Shown in pieces: positions 7,397 to 15,230 of a stretch of 17,692 nt of DNA. Positions within the stretch are counted from its first letter, which is position 1; each line of letters opens with the position of its first letter. Made by a program: the position numbers and the translations under genes. The notes under the pieces are model-generated. The model was not told the origin of the DNA and ran no database searches. It saw nothing but the letters and a program-made list of their open reading frames with translations. The stretch is from an uncultured Bacteroidales bacterium (GTDB taxonomy: Bacteria; Bacteroidota; Bacteroidia; Bacteroidales; P3): positions 1 to 17,692 of the forward strand of contig CALCUN010000192.1 in assembly GCA_937906975.1 (NCBI GenBank), given 5' to 3'.

Positions 7397-7650
7397 GAAA
7401 TTTAAAATGTAAAAAAGGAGGACAAAAAGGAGACAAAGAATAATTATTATTTAGACTTAGTAAATTTTAATACGACATAAAAGCGTTTTTGCTTAAATTT
7501 GGTTACATGAAATCCGCAAAATTTCATTAAAACTTACCAAAAAGTTAAGCGGAAAACGCTCACGAGTAATATCGTGGGCTTTTCTTGTTTGGTAAGTAGG
7601 TAATTGCGGAACCTCATGTAACGATAAGAAAAAAGTCCCACGTTTTTTTA
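7397..7650 (+). ncRNA. Candidate structured noncoding RNA or attenuator leader, family unknown
   Basis: Downstream of the promoter at 7360-7390, positions 7502-7622 fold as a nested rod: P1 7502-7510/7614-7622 (9 bp), P2 7513-7519/7604-7610 (7 bp), P3 7532-7541/7588-7597 (10 bp) and P4 7553-7565/7572-7583 (12 bp with one G-U and one bulge) with a 6-nt loop. About 38 pairs occur in 121 nt. Competing pairings exist: 7573-7583 with 7631-7642, followed by seven T at 7643-7649, would form a terminator and break P3/P4; 7633-7640 can instead pair with 7689-7696. The sequence does not show the conserved segments of tmRNA, RNase P RNA or SRP RNA. A 6S-like rod, a leader riboswitch or a DNA-level palindrome all remain possible. 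Ends are approximate. Confidence 0.5.
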
Positions 7651-7727
7651 TGCCTTGAAGTCAAAGAAAGAAATCATTTATCGCCATTTGGGACTTGGGC
7701 AAAGAAACATTAAAAATAATAAACAAA

Positions 7728-7991
7728 ATGGAACAACAATTTAATCAAAAAAAGGAAGCTCCATACTCAACATTAGCGTTGGTTATGGGTATTTTATCGC
7801 TAACTTGCGGTGGATTTATATGTGGAATCATAGGATTGATTTTTGCAAACAAAGGATTAGCAGAATATAATCAAAATCCTGAATTGTACAAAGGGCAAGG
7901 AATGTTAACAGCAGGAAGAATTATGTCAATTATCGGTATTCCTGTCGGTGTAATTTCTTGGCTTCTTTCTATTATAATGCTGTTTGCATAA
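7728..7991 (+). CDS. Small CCC-motif/DUF4190-like membrane protein
   Basis: An 87-aa protein with a short soluble N-terminus (MEQQFNQKKEAPYSTLAL) and two membrane segments at about residues 15-37 and 62-85, separated by a loop with NKGLAEYNQNPELYKGQG. The pattern of a first helix (MGILSLTCGGFICGIIGLIFA), then a KGL loop and a second G-rich helix is typical of the DUF4190/CCC-motif family of small Bacteroidetes inner-membrane proteins, function unknown. I chose ATG 7728 over an upstream TTG at 7695, which would add 11 residues from within a pairing region. A DUF2752 gene follows, a frequent neighbour of such two-helix proteins. Its promoter is probably 7360-7390, through the structured leader. 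Confidence 0.8.
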   Translation: MEQQFNQKKEAPYSTLALVMGILSLTCGGFICGIIGLIFANKGLAEYNQNPELYKGQGMLTAGRIMSIIGIPVGVISWLLSIIMLFA

Positions 7992-8045
7992 TTGTAATAG
8001 GGATAAAAAATATTTAAGAATAGATTTAATTCTAAAAATATTGAG

Positions 8046-8324
8046 ATGTATGAGCATTTAATGTTACCTTGCATTTATAAACAACTCTTTGGAGTAAGTT
8101 GCCCTTTGTGTGGCTTTCAGCGTTCTGTTGTTTTGTTATTGCAAGGTAACGTTATTGGCAGTTTAGAGATGTTTCCGCCACTTTTTCTTCTGTTGTTTAT
8201 GATTGCTTTCTACCTTATTTCTTTTTTAAGAAAGCAAAAAGTAAATTCAAAAGCGGAAAAAATATTATGGATTATTGTCGGAATTTCTCTAATAGCAAAT
8301 GCAGTGTATCAAAATATCGATTGA
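8046..8324 (+). CDS. DUF2752 family membrane protein
   Basis: A 92-aa protein with the DUF2752 hallmark CPLCGFQRS (about residues 20-28, pattern CPxCGxxR) after a short LYKQLFG-type lead, then hydrophobic helices at about 43-61 and 72-87. The family is found in many bacteria; its function is unknown, and the paired cysteines may bind metal or form a disulfide at the membrane. It starts 54 bp after the CCC-motif gene and ends 25 bp before the lipoprotein, all on the same strand, so the four genes from 7728 to 9792 are probably one transcript. Confidence 0.82.
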   Translation: MYEHLMLPCIYKQLFGVSCPLCGFQRSVVLLLQGNVIGSLEMFPPLFLLLFMIAFYLISFLRKQKVNSKAEKILWIIVGISLIANAVYQNID

Positions 8325-8349
8325 AAGTAACAAAATTAAAACAGAAAAA

Positions 8350-8706
8350 ATGAAAAGAGTATTACTTGTTTTAGCAACAGTTTTATTATTCGCATCTTGC
8401 GACCTTAATTTAGATTTAAAGAAGAGAGGATTTGTCAAAGTCTCAGATTCCGGATGGGCAGAATATTTTGAAGAATGTGAAAACGGAGATACTGAACGCA
8501 ACGGTGGAAATCGCTATATTATATATACCGATGGAGCAACATTTATTGCCGTTAATGACGATGACAACGATGATAGATATATCATAGAAATGGGTCCTTA
8601 TACACGATGGTCAAAGTATATTTGCGGAAGTAGTAGCGAAGAAGAAAGAATAGAATATCAAGGAAGATTTTTAAGAAATGGATGCGAATACTATGTTAGG
8701 TGGTAG
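8350..8706 (+). CDS. Small secreted lipoprotein, unknown function
   Basis: A 118-aa protein with a lipoprotein signal: MKRVLLVLATVLLFASC, so Cys17 would be lipidated. The mature part is acidic and Tyr-rich (DDDNDDRYIIEMG, SSSEEERIEYQGRF) and ends in CEYYVRW. I see no named domain. ATG 8350 is preferred because it places the basic n-region and lipobox correctly; an upstream in-frame start at 8299 would overlap the DUF2752 gene and bury the signal. It lies between the DUF2752 gene and the protease lipoprotein, so an envelope location fits the neighbourhood. Confidence 0.75.
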   Translation: MKRVLLVLATVLLFASCDLNLDLKKRGFVKVSDSGWAEYFEECENGDTERNGGNRYIIYTDGATFIAVNDDDNDDRYIIEMGPYTRWSKYICGSSSEEERIEYQGRFLRNGCEYYVRW

Positions 8707-8751
8707 TTTCTAATATCTGCAAAAACGATTACAGATTAAAAACAAAAAAAG

Positions 8752-9792
8752 ATGAAACAAGGAATTATTTTAGCGTTGCTTGCATTTGTGTTTTTCGGAT
8801 GCAACAAATCTGAACAGGAAATCAATGAAGAATTTTCAAGTGGTGTGGTTTTGATTAAGAATACCGGGTATTACGAAATGAAAATCAGTGATGAAATTTC
8901 TATCTATTTTACAAATTATTCCGAAGAGAATGGTTTGGAGAATTTTACTACTGAAGAAGATTCTATTATTGTATCAACATCGTTCGGAACAGGCTTTTTT
9001 GTGTCGGCAAATGGTGAAATAGCAACAAATAATCACGTTGTATCACCTGCAATGACTGAAAAAGATGCTTTGAAAATAAAGAACAATGTTATAAAAGAAA
9101 CAAAAAATGAACTAAGAGTTACATATAATTATTACGATGAAGCTCTTACGAAAATCAACAATGCTCTTTTGTCATATTTGTTTGCAGATTATTATGACAG
9201 TGATTATTATGAATTAAAAGAGGCAGGAGAATACTGCGAAGAACAGATGAAAGTTTGTTCTCATCTCTTTGATTATTTTAGTGATGTTGATGTTAGCAAT
9301 GTTGATTGTAGTTATATAAATGAAGTAAGTGTTGCTTACAATGATGAATATGTAACATCTGAAACAGATTTCACTCCTTGTGTTTTGAAAAAGACAGATA
9401 CACAAAATGATTTGGCTATTATACAATTGAAAAGTAAGAAAACGCCGGAATCAAGACACGTTTTTGAAATACCAGAAGAAAATCCTATTGAAACTTCTTC
9501 TTTGTTATATCCCGACAAAAACGAAAAACTATTTATGATAGGCTTTAATCTTGGTCCTATGTTGGCTTTAACAAAAGAAGGAGTAAGGTCTCAATGTACT
9601 ACAGGAGCGATTACACAAGACAGAGAAAACAGTTATATGTATTCTATCTCATCTTTGCAAGGTTCAAGCGGAGCTCCTGTGTTGAATCGTAAAGGAGAAT
9701 TAGTCGCAATCAACTTTGCAGGAATTGGCTCTACACAAAATTTTAACTATGGTATTAAAGTAAAATATTTAAGAGAGTTATTGAATAAATAA
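8752..9792 (+). CDS. Trypsin-like serine protease lipoprotein with a large Cys-containing insertion
   Basis: A 346-aa chymotrypsin-fold (trypsin-like peptidase_2/HtrA-type) protease. The N-terminus MKQGIILALLAFVFFGC is a lipoprotein signal with Cys17. Catalytic triad candidates are His95 in GEIATNNHVV, Asp220 in QNDLAIIQL and Ser306 in the GSSGAP box. About 125 residues separate His from Asp, roughly twice the usual spacing; the extra part (about 105-215) is Tyr/Asp/Glu-rich and holds Cys162, Cys169, Cys186 and Cys210. No PDZ domain follows the protease domain, so it is not a full DegP. It is expected to act in the periplasm, anchored to a membrane. It is the last gene of the 7728-9792 group and ends before a strong terminator. 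Confidence 0.88.
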   Translation: MKQGIILALLAFVFFGCNKSEQEINEEFSSGVVLIKNTGYYEMKISDEISIYFTNYSEENGLENFTTEEDSIIVSTSFGTGFFVSANGEIATNNHVVSPAMTEKDALKIKNNVIKETKNELRVTYNYYDEALTKINNALLSYLFADYYDSDYYELKEAGEYCEEQMKVCSHLFDYFSDVDVSNVDCSYINEVSVAYNDEYVTSETDFTPCVLKKTDTQNDLAIIQLKSKKTPESRHVFEIPEENPIETSSLLYPDKNEKLFMIGFNLGPMLALTKEGVRSQCTTGAITQDRENSYMYSISSLQGSSGAPVLNRKGELVAINFAGIGSTQNFNYGIKVKYLRELLNK

Positions 9793-9821
9793 ACCTTTGT
9801 TTAATTTTTCCTAATTCAAAG

Positions 9822-9868
9822 AAAAACGCTCACAAGTCTTTGTTTTATTTTGACTCGCGAGCGTTTTT
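9822..9868. terminator. Bidirectional terminator between converging genes
   Basis: AAAAACGCTCACAAGTC (9822-9838) pairs with GACTCGCGAGCGTTTTT (9852-9868), 15 pairs with two mismatches and a 13-nt loop. Runs of A on the left and T on the right make it work from either side, ending both the protease transcript (+) and proS (-). Confidence 0.88.
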
Positions 9869-9875
9869 TTATTTT

Positions 9876-11354
9876 TTAGTATGCTTTTGCAAATATTACT
9901 CTTTTGTTTGAAGGTTTTCCTGTTAGGATACATTTGCCTTCTTCTTCTACGGCGTCAAATGGTATGCAACGTATTGTGGCTTTTGTTAGTTCTTTGATTT
10001 TTTCTTCTGTTTCTGGTGTGCCGTCCCAGTGTGCTGAGATAAAGCCTCCTTCGTTTTCCAATATATTTACAAATTCTTCCCAAGTGTCTGCTTTTCTTGT
10101 GTTTTCTTCTCTAAATGTTTTTGCTTTTAAGAAAAGGTTTGCTTGGATTTCTTCTAAGAGTCTTTCTATTGTTGCTACTGCATCTTCTACTGCAATGGTT
10201 TGTTTTTCCAAGGTATCGCGGCGTGCGATTTCGCATTTACCTTCTGCTAAGTCTCTTGCTCCCATTGTTAAACGTACAGGTACGCCTTTGAATTCGTATT
10301 CGCTGAATTTCCAACCTGGTTTGTATTCTCTTCTATCGTCAAACTTAACGCTGATGCCTTTTGCTTTGAGTTCTGCTTGTATTCTTGCTACTTCGGCGTT
10401 TATTTTTTCGCATTCTTCTTCTGTTTTGAAGATTGGAACAATCGCTACTTGGATTGGAGCAAGTTTTGGTGGAAGAACCAATCCGTTGTCATCGGAATGC
10501 GACATTATTAAGGCTCCCATAAGTCTTGTACTTACGCCCCAAGAGGTTGCCCAAACGTATTCTAATTTGTTTTCTTTTGATAGGAATTTTACGTCAAAGG
10601 CTTTTGCGAAGTTTTGACCAAGGAAGTGTGATGTTCCTGCTTGTAGGGCTTTTTTGTCTTGCATCATCGCTTCAATACAGTAAGTATCTATTGCTCCGGC
10701 AAAGCGTTCGTTTGGTGATTTCACGCCTTTCAACACAGGCATCGCCATATAGTTTTCTGCAAAGTTGGCATAGACTTCTAACATTTGTTTTGTTTCTGCT
10801 ATTGCTTCTTCTTGTGTTGCGTGTGCTGTGTGTCCTTCTTGCCAAAGAAACTCTGCTGTTCTTAAAAACATACGTGTACGCATTTCCCAACGCACTACGT
10901 TTGCCCATTGATTGCAAAGGATTGGTAGGTCTCTGTATGATTTTATCCAACCTTTGTATGTGTCCCAAATAATTGTTTCTGAGGTTGGACGTACTATAAG
11001 TTCTTCTTCTAATCTTGCATCTGGGTCTGGTTCTAAGCCTTTTGAACCATCTCTTTTTGGTTTTAGACGGTGGTGTGTTACAACTGCACATTCTTTTGCA
11101 AAGCCTTCTACGTGTTCTGCTTCTTTTTCAAAGAATGATTTTGGAATAAATAAAGGAAAGTATGCGTTTTGGTGTCCTGTTTCTTTGAACATACGGTCTA
11201 ATTCATCTCTCATCTTTTCCCAAATCGCATATCCGTAAGGCTTTATCACCATACAGCCTCTTACTGATGAGTTTTCTGCTAAGTCTGCTCTAACTACTAA
11301 TTCGTTATACCATTCTGAGTAGTTTTCAGAGCGTTTTACAAAATCTTTTGCCAT
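9876..11354 (-). CDS. proS: Prolyl-tRNA synthetase (eukaryote/archaeal-like type)
   Basis: ProRS is the class II enzyme that charges tRNA-Pro in the cytoplasm. The 492-aa protein lacks the bacterial-type editing insertion and ends in a C-terminal Tyr (VIFAKAY), both marks of the archaeal/eukaryote-like ProRS used by most Bacteroidetes. Visible motifs are RPTSET (122-127), motif 2 [24 protein letters not shown] (155-178) and motif 3 [10 protein letters not shown]. An anticodon-binding domain follows ([11 protein letters not shown] onward), then the C-terminal domain, in which only some of the usual zinc cysteines remain ([15 protein letters not shown]), normal for this clade. Start ATG 11354 gives the conserved [18 protein letters not shown] opening. 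It faces the lipoprotein gene divergently; a possible -7 element (TATCTTTG on the minus strand, 11448-11441) lies upstream, without a clear -33 box. Confidence 0.97.
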   Translation of the reverse strand: MAKDFVKRSENYSEWYNELVVRADLAENSSVRGCMVIKPYGYAIWEKMRDELDRMFKETGHQNAYFPLFIPKSFFEKEAEHVEGFAKECAVVTHHRLKPKRDGSKGLEPDPDARLEEELIVRPTSETIIWDTYKGWIKSYRDLPILCNQWANVVRWEMRTRMFLRTAEFLWQEGHTAHATQEEAIAETKQMLEVYANFAENYMAMPVLKGVKSPNERFAGAIDTYCIEAMMQDKKALQAGTSHFLGQNFAKAFDVKFLSKENKLEYVWATSWGVSTRLMGALIMSHSDDNGLVLPPKLAPIQVAIVPIFKTEEECEKINAEVARIQAELKAKGISVKFDDRREYKPGWKFSEYEFKGVPVRLTMGARDLAEGKCEIARRDTLEKQTIAVEDAVATIERLLEEIQANLFLKAKTFREENTRKADTWEEFVNILENEGGFISAHWDGTPETEEKIKELTKATIRCIPFDAVEEEGKCILTGKPSNKRVIFAKAY

Positions 11355-11392
11355 ATTTATACAACTTTTTATCTCTATTTAACGTTTGATTA

Positions 11393-11423
11393 TTTGTAAG
11401 ACAAAAAAATATTTGTATTTTTG
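11393..11423 (+). promoter_or_regulatory. Consensus Bacteroidetes promoter for the lipoprotein/barrel genes
   Basis: TTTG at 11393-11396, a 19-nt spacer, then TATTTTTG at 11416-11423, an exact match to TTTG-N19-TAnnTTTG. Transcription should begin near 11430, giving a leader of about 58 nt before the ATG at 11488. It reads away from proS. Confidence 0.78.
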
Positions 11424-11487
11424 TCTTTTCAAATGAGTTGCAAAGATACAAATATTTTATAAACATTTTTTAGAAAAGGAGTGTATT

Positions 11488-12510
11488 ATGAAGATTTATA
11501 GTTTATTTAAAAATTTATTTCTCGCTTTTTGCGGTTTATTTATCTTGTTTGCTTTTAATGGTTGTGGAATACCTATTCCTACAATAGGCTATGACGAGGT
11601 GTATGCTACGAATGTGAAAGAGCATGAGCCGTTTATTGCAGAGGATACTGATAATAAGATTTATCAAGACCCCTCTTACACAAAGCAAAAGGCTCATTAT
11701 AGAGAATTGATAAAGGTTGAAGACAGCATTGCACAATCGGAATCTTTTAATGCAGAAGAATTGCAAACCGAATATGATGTTAATTATGCGGAATTTGATG
11801 AAGAGGATTATTATGATTACGCTTATAGTGCTCGATTGAGAAGATTCTATCACCCTGTGGTGTATAGAGATTATTATGCTGATTATTACACTAACCTTTA
11901 TTGGTACACATACGATCCTTTCTGCTGGGGTACTTCTATTTATTTAGGTTATAGTTGGTGGTACCCATCTTACTATTCTTGGTATTGGGATCCTTTCTAT
12001 AATCCTTATTGGCATTCTCATCACTTCCATCATCACCACCACCATCATCATCACCCTCATTATGATGTTTGTTATTTCAATTCTATGGACTACAATTCAA
12101 ATATGTATAGAGGAAGTTCAGTTGGTGGAAGCATAAAAAGAGCTGGTAATGTTAGTGGAAGTTCTATAAAACAACAAATAACAAGAAAAGAAACTACTGT
12201 AAAACCAACAAGTAGCAAGAAGGTGGTTTATTCTAACAAAGCAAAAAGATACAATAAGCCTACTAATGTGGTTAATCGTACAAAACCAGGCACAGATAGA
12301 GCAGGAAAGGTTTCTACAATTAACAGACAAACAAATAAAAACACCAATTTATTTAACAGATCTAAAACAAACAGCAACAATAACAACAGAACTTTCAACA
12401 GAAGTAATTCTTCTTCAATAAATCGTAGTAGCGGAACACGCTCTTCTGGTAGTTCATTTGGAGGAGGTTCAAGAGGAGGCTCTCGCAGTGGCGGTTCAAT
12501 AAGACGATAG
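11488..12510 (+). CDS. His/Tyr-rich lipoprotein, unknown function
   Basis: A 340-aa protein with a lipoprotein signal (residues 1-25, lipobox FNGC, Cys26). The mature part has four zones: an acidic region (about 35-112), a Tyr/Trp-rich region (about 108-175), a His cluster (176-191; 13 of 16 residues are His) and a low-complexity Ser/Asn/Arg/Gly tail (about 205-340, ending in GGGSRGGSRSGGSIRR). I know of no defined domain. The His cluster suggests metal binding; the basic tail could bind surface polymers or nucleic acid. These are inferences from composition only. ATG 11488 follows an AAAGGAG-like sequence. It has its own consensus promoter and precedes the barrel gene by 30 bp, so the two are likely expressed together at the outer membrane. 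Confidence 0.85.
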   Translation: MKIYSLFKNLFLAFCGLFILFAFNGCGIPIPTIGYDEVYATNVKEHEPFIAEDTDNKIYQDPSYTKQKAHYRELIKVEDSIAQSESFNAEELQTEYDVNYAEFDEEDYYDYAYSARLRRFYHPVVYRDYYADYYTNLYWYTYDPFCWGTSIYLGYSWWYPSYYSWYWDPFYNPYWHSHHFHHHHHHHHHPHYDVCYFNSMDYNSNMYRGSSVGGSIKRAGNVSGSSIKQQITRKETTVKPTSSKKVVYSNKAKRYNKPTNVVNRTKPGTDRAGKVSTINRQTNKNTNLFNRSKTNSNNNNRTFNRSNSSSINRSSGTRSSGSSFGGGSRGGSRSGGSIRR

Positions 12511-12540
12511 TTTAGTAATAAAAAAATAATATTTACAAAT

Positions 12541-13947
12541 ATGAAAAGAATAATTGTATTGGTATTAAGCATTTGTGCTTTTATTGGAGTGAAAGCACAG
12601 AGTGAGGTTTTTCCTTTGTATTTTAGTCAATTGGGATTAGATGGAACGGCTAACTATATGGGTAGAGCAGGAGCGATTGGTGCGGTTGGAGGAGATATTA
12701 TGTCGGCTAATTACAACCCTGCTGGACTTGGTATTTACAGAGTGGCAGAAATGACTTTCTCAACAGGATTAAATTTTGCTTCTACTTCTGCTTTTTCAAA
12801 CGAACTCGGATTGGAAGACGATATGACAAAATTAACATTTGGTAATTTTGGTGTTGTTTTACCTATAAAGGTAGATAAATCTGGTTTAAAGTATATTCAA
12901 ATGTCTTTTGCTATCAATCGATTGAAGACCTTCTCAAATAATATTGCTATGCGTAGAGATGGGTTGAGTAGTTCTTTTATTGATGAAGTGGTAATGAATG
13001 ACATAGTAGAATATAATGATGCAGAAAATGAATTTATCAGAGCAGGCGTTGTGGAATTAGATACAAACACATATAGCATCTCTTCATTCTTTGAAGTAGG
13101 TATGTTTAATCAATTCAGAAGAATTAAATACAGCGGTTCACTCAATGAGTTTTCTTATACTTTATCAGGAAACTTAGGAGATAAATTGTATTTTGGTGTT
13201 ACAGCAGGCATTCCTTTTGCAGATATGACGACTTTGAGCACTTTAACAGAAAGCAAAGTAGATGTAAATGGAGAAACAATAGCAGCATACACCAATACAC
13301 AACAACAAGACTTGTCGGCAGTTGGTGTAAACCTAAAATTAGGAGCTATTTTCAAACCTATCTCTCCTCTAAGAATAGGTGTTGCAATTCATACTCCTAC
13401 TGCCTATTCTGTACAAGACGATTTTTCTTCAATAGTTCAATATGATAACACAGCAGGAAGCGTTGCTCCTACATTCTTCTATGGAATACAAACTCCATTT
13501 CGTTTCTTAGCAAGTACAGCTGTTGTTTTGGGAGATATTTCTTCTTCAATAGCGGGTACAATCAGTGCAGATTATGAATATTCTGACTATTCTATGATGA
13601 GATTTAACTTCACAGAAGATGTGGTTGGCGAATATGAATTTAACACAAGCATAGAAGATATTTTCCGTCCTGCACATACCTTTAGAATTGGAGGAGAATT
13701 GAAGTGTGGTCCTTTTTCTCTTAGAGCAGGATACGCAATGGAAGGAAACCCTTATGTAGAAATTCAAAACGATGCTTCAATAAACTATACTACTTTTGGA
13801 GTTGGATACAGAAAAAGCAAAGTTGGATTTGACTTAGCATACGTTCATTCAACAGGGGATTCAAAATATTATTGGTATGATGGAGCAGAAACAAAGATGA
13901 CTGAGATACACAATATTATTCAAGCAACATTAGTTTTAAAATTCTAA
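12541..13947 (+). CDS. OmpP1/FadL-family outer membrane beta-barrel protein
   Basis: A 468-aa protein with a Sec signal (residues 1-20, cleavage near VKAQ-S). The mature N-terminus resembles the OmpP1/FadL/TodX transporters: SQLGLDGTANYMGRAGAIGAVGGDIMSANYNPAGLGI, with the NPAG turn at 59-62. The rest is alternating hydrophobic beta strands, a C-terminal strand ending in a hydrophobic-Phe pattern (IIQATLVLKF) and Gly-X-Gly turns (FGVGYRKSKVGFDLAYVHS), as expected for a BamA-inserted barrel. FadL relatives import hydrophobic molecules such as long-chain fatty acids or aromatics; the Bacteroidetes members (often annotated as hemin receptor) have unproven substrates. It lies 30 bp after the lipoprotein and 22 bp before thioredoxin. 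Confidence 0.85.
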   Translation: MKRIIVLVLSICAFIGVKAQSEVFPLYFSQLGLDGTANYMGRAGAIGAVGGDIMSANYNPAGLGIYRVAEMTFSTGLNFASTSAFSNELGLEDDMTKLTFGNFGVVLPIKVDKSGLKYIQMSFAINRLKTFSNNIAMRRDGLSSSFIDEVVMNDIVEYNDAENEFIRAGVVELDTNTYSISSFFEVGMFNQFRRIKYSGSLNEFSYTLSGNLGDKLYFGVTAGIPFADMTTLSTLTESKVDVNGETIAAYTNTQQQDLSAVGVNLKLGAIFKPISPLRIGVAIHTPTAYSVQDDFSSIVQYDNTAGSVAPTFFYGIQTPFRFLASTAVVLGDISSSIAGTISADYEYSDYSMMRFNFTEDVVGEYEFNTSIEDIFRPAHTFRIGGELKCGPFSLRAGYAMEGNPYVEIQNDASINYTTFGVGYRKSKVGFDLAYVHSTGDSKYYWYDGAETKMTEIHNIIQATLVLKF

Positions 13948-13969
13948 ACAATAAAAATAAATTATAGTT

Positions 13970-14287
13970 ATGGCATTACAAATTACAGACGCTACATACG
14001 ATGAAATGGTAGCAAAATCAGACAAATTAGTAGTTATTGACTTTTGGGCTGAGTGGTGTGGACCTTGCAGAAAGGTTGCTCCAATTATTGACGAACTTTC
14101 AGGAGAATATGAAGGAAAAGCAGTTATCGGAAAATGTGATGTTGATGGTAATAGCGAAATAACATCAAAATTTGGTATCAGAAACATTCCTACTGTTATA
14201 TTCTTGAAAAACGGAGAAGTAGTTGATAAACTTGTAGGTGCACAAACAAAAGCAGCATTCGTTGAAAAAATAGAAAAATACTTATAA
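13970..14287 (+). CDS. trxA: Thioredoxin
   Basis: A 105-aa cytoplasmic dithiol oxidoreductase. The active site WCGPC is at residues 29-33 in FWAEWCGPCRKVAPII and the cis-proline is Pro74 in RNIPTVIFL. Length and fold landmarks (CDVDGNSEI, FLKNGEVVDKLVG) are standard. There is no signal peptide, so it acts in the cytoplasm, reducing ribonucleotide reductase, peroxiredoxins and similar targets. It starts 22 bp after the barrel gene and ends 10 bp before the DUF58 gene; I see no separate promoter. Confidence 0.96.
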   Translation: MALQITDATYDEMVAKSDKLVVIDFWAEWCGPCRKVAPIIDELSGEYEGKAVIGKCDVDGNSEITSKFGIRNIPTVIFLKNGEVVDKLVGAQTKAAFVEKIEKYL

Positions 14288-14297
14288 TTTCTATTTT

Positions 14298-15224
14298 ATG
14301 TCAGAAGAATTAAGAGACAAGTCTCTGTATAATTCTATTGATTTCAAGACTACTCAAATAGTAGAAGGATTTATGACGGGCTTTCACAAAAGCCCGTTTC
14401 ATGGTTTTTCAGTAGAGTTTGCCGAACATCGTTTATACAACACAGGCGAAAGCACAAAATATATAGATTGGCGTTTATTTGCTCGTACTGATAAGCTTTT
14501 TGTAAAAAGATTTGAAGAAGAAACAAACCTTCGTGCGATGTTTGTTTTGGATTCTTCTTCTTCTATGTTTTTCCCTTTCAATCAAAATTCCAAACCCGAA
14601 GAAAGCAACAAATTTTCTTTTTCTCTTTATGCTTGTGGCGTGATTATGCAAATCCTTTACAAGCAACGAGACGCTTTTGGATTATCTTTTGTTTCGGAAA
14701 ACATAGATTATATTTCGCCAATCAAGACAAATCTTGCACACAAGCAATATCTTTTTACGCTTTTAGAGAATAAAATCAAAGAAAAAGACAAATTCTCTAA
14801 GATTACTTGCATTGACAAAGCTCTGCACTCACTTTCGGAGCAGATACATCGCCGTTCCTTATTTATTATCTTTACAGATTTATTTTCCGATGCTTTTTCT
14901 GTTGAGCAATTAGTGGATTCACTAAGGCATTTAAAGCATAACAAACACGAAGTCATACTTTTTCATGTCTATGACCAGCAAAAAGAAGTGGACTTCAATT
15001 ATCAGATGGGTTATTACCGATTTATTGATGTTGAAAGCGGAAACGAATTGAAAATTAACCCAGATGAAATTCGTAAACAATACACAGAAATCACAAAAAA
15101 TAGATTAGAATTAATCAAAAGCGAATGTAACAAAATGAAAATCGATTTTGTCCAAGCCGACATTAACAAAGGCTTTGACCAAATCCTATTTCCTTTCTTG
15201 ATAAAACGTTCAAAATTAAAATAA
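14298..15224 (+). CDS. DUF58 domain protein (von Willebrand A-like fold)
   Basis: A 308-aa cytoplasmic protein of the DUF58 family. The N-terminal DUF58 signature is present (GFSVEFAEHRLYNTGESTKYIDWRLFARTDKLFVKRFEEETN, about residues 36-77), followed by a von Willebrand A-like domain with a MIDAS-type DSSSSM (85-90) and, later, a FTDLFSD segment. In Bacteroidetes, DUF58 proteins usually accompany a MoxR-family AAA ATPase and the Bat proteins of the aerotolerance cluster. Here neither MoxR nor Bat genes are adjacent, so the copy is detached from that context. ATG 14298 is 10 bp after trxA; the gene ends 6 bp before the exosortase gene, so cotranscription is likely. Confidence 0.9.
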   Translation: MSEELRDKSLYNSIDFKTTQIVEGFMTGFHKSPFHGFSVEFAEHRLYNTGESTKYIDWRLFARTDKLFVKRFEEETNLRAMFVLDSSSSMFFPFNQNSKPEESNKFSFSLYACGVIMQILYKQRDAFGLSFVSENIDYISPIKTNLAHKQYLFTLLENKIKEKDKFSKITCIDKALHSLSEQIHRRSLFIIFTDLFSDAFSVEQLVDSLRHLKHNKHEVILFHVYDQQKEVDFNYQMGYYRFIDVESGNELKINPDEIRKQYTEITKNRLELIKSECNKMKIDFVQADINKGFDQILFPFLIKRSKLK

Positions 15225-15230
15225 ACAACA

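Noticed and set aside
7397..7650. tmRNA, RNase P RNA or bacterial SRP RNA
   Set aside because: None of their conserved core segments (tRNA-like ends with tag frame, the RNase P GAGGAAAGUC-type core, the SRP GGAA-loop domain) could be found by eye.
7695..7727. TTG start for the CCC-motif membrane protein
   Set aside because: It would code 11 residues from within a leader pairing segment; ATG 7728 gives the family-like N-terminus.
8299..8349. Upstream start for the small lipoprotein
   Set aside because: It overlaps the DUF2752 gene and would put 17 residues before a well-formed lipoprotein signal.
9904..11238. Long plus-strand open frames opposite proS
   Set aside because: They are antisense shadows of a clear prolyl-tRNA synthetase gene, with no family resemblance of their own.
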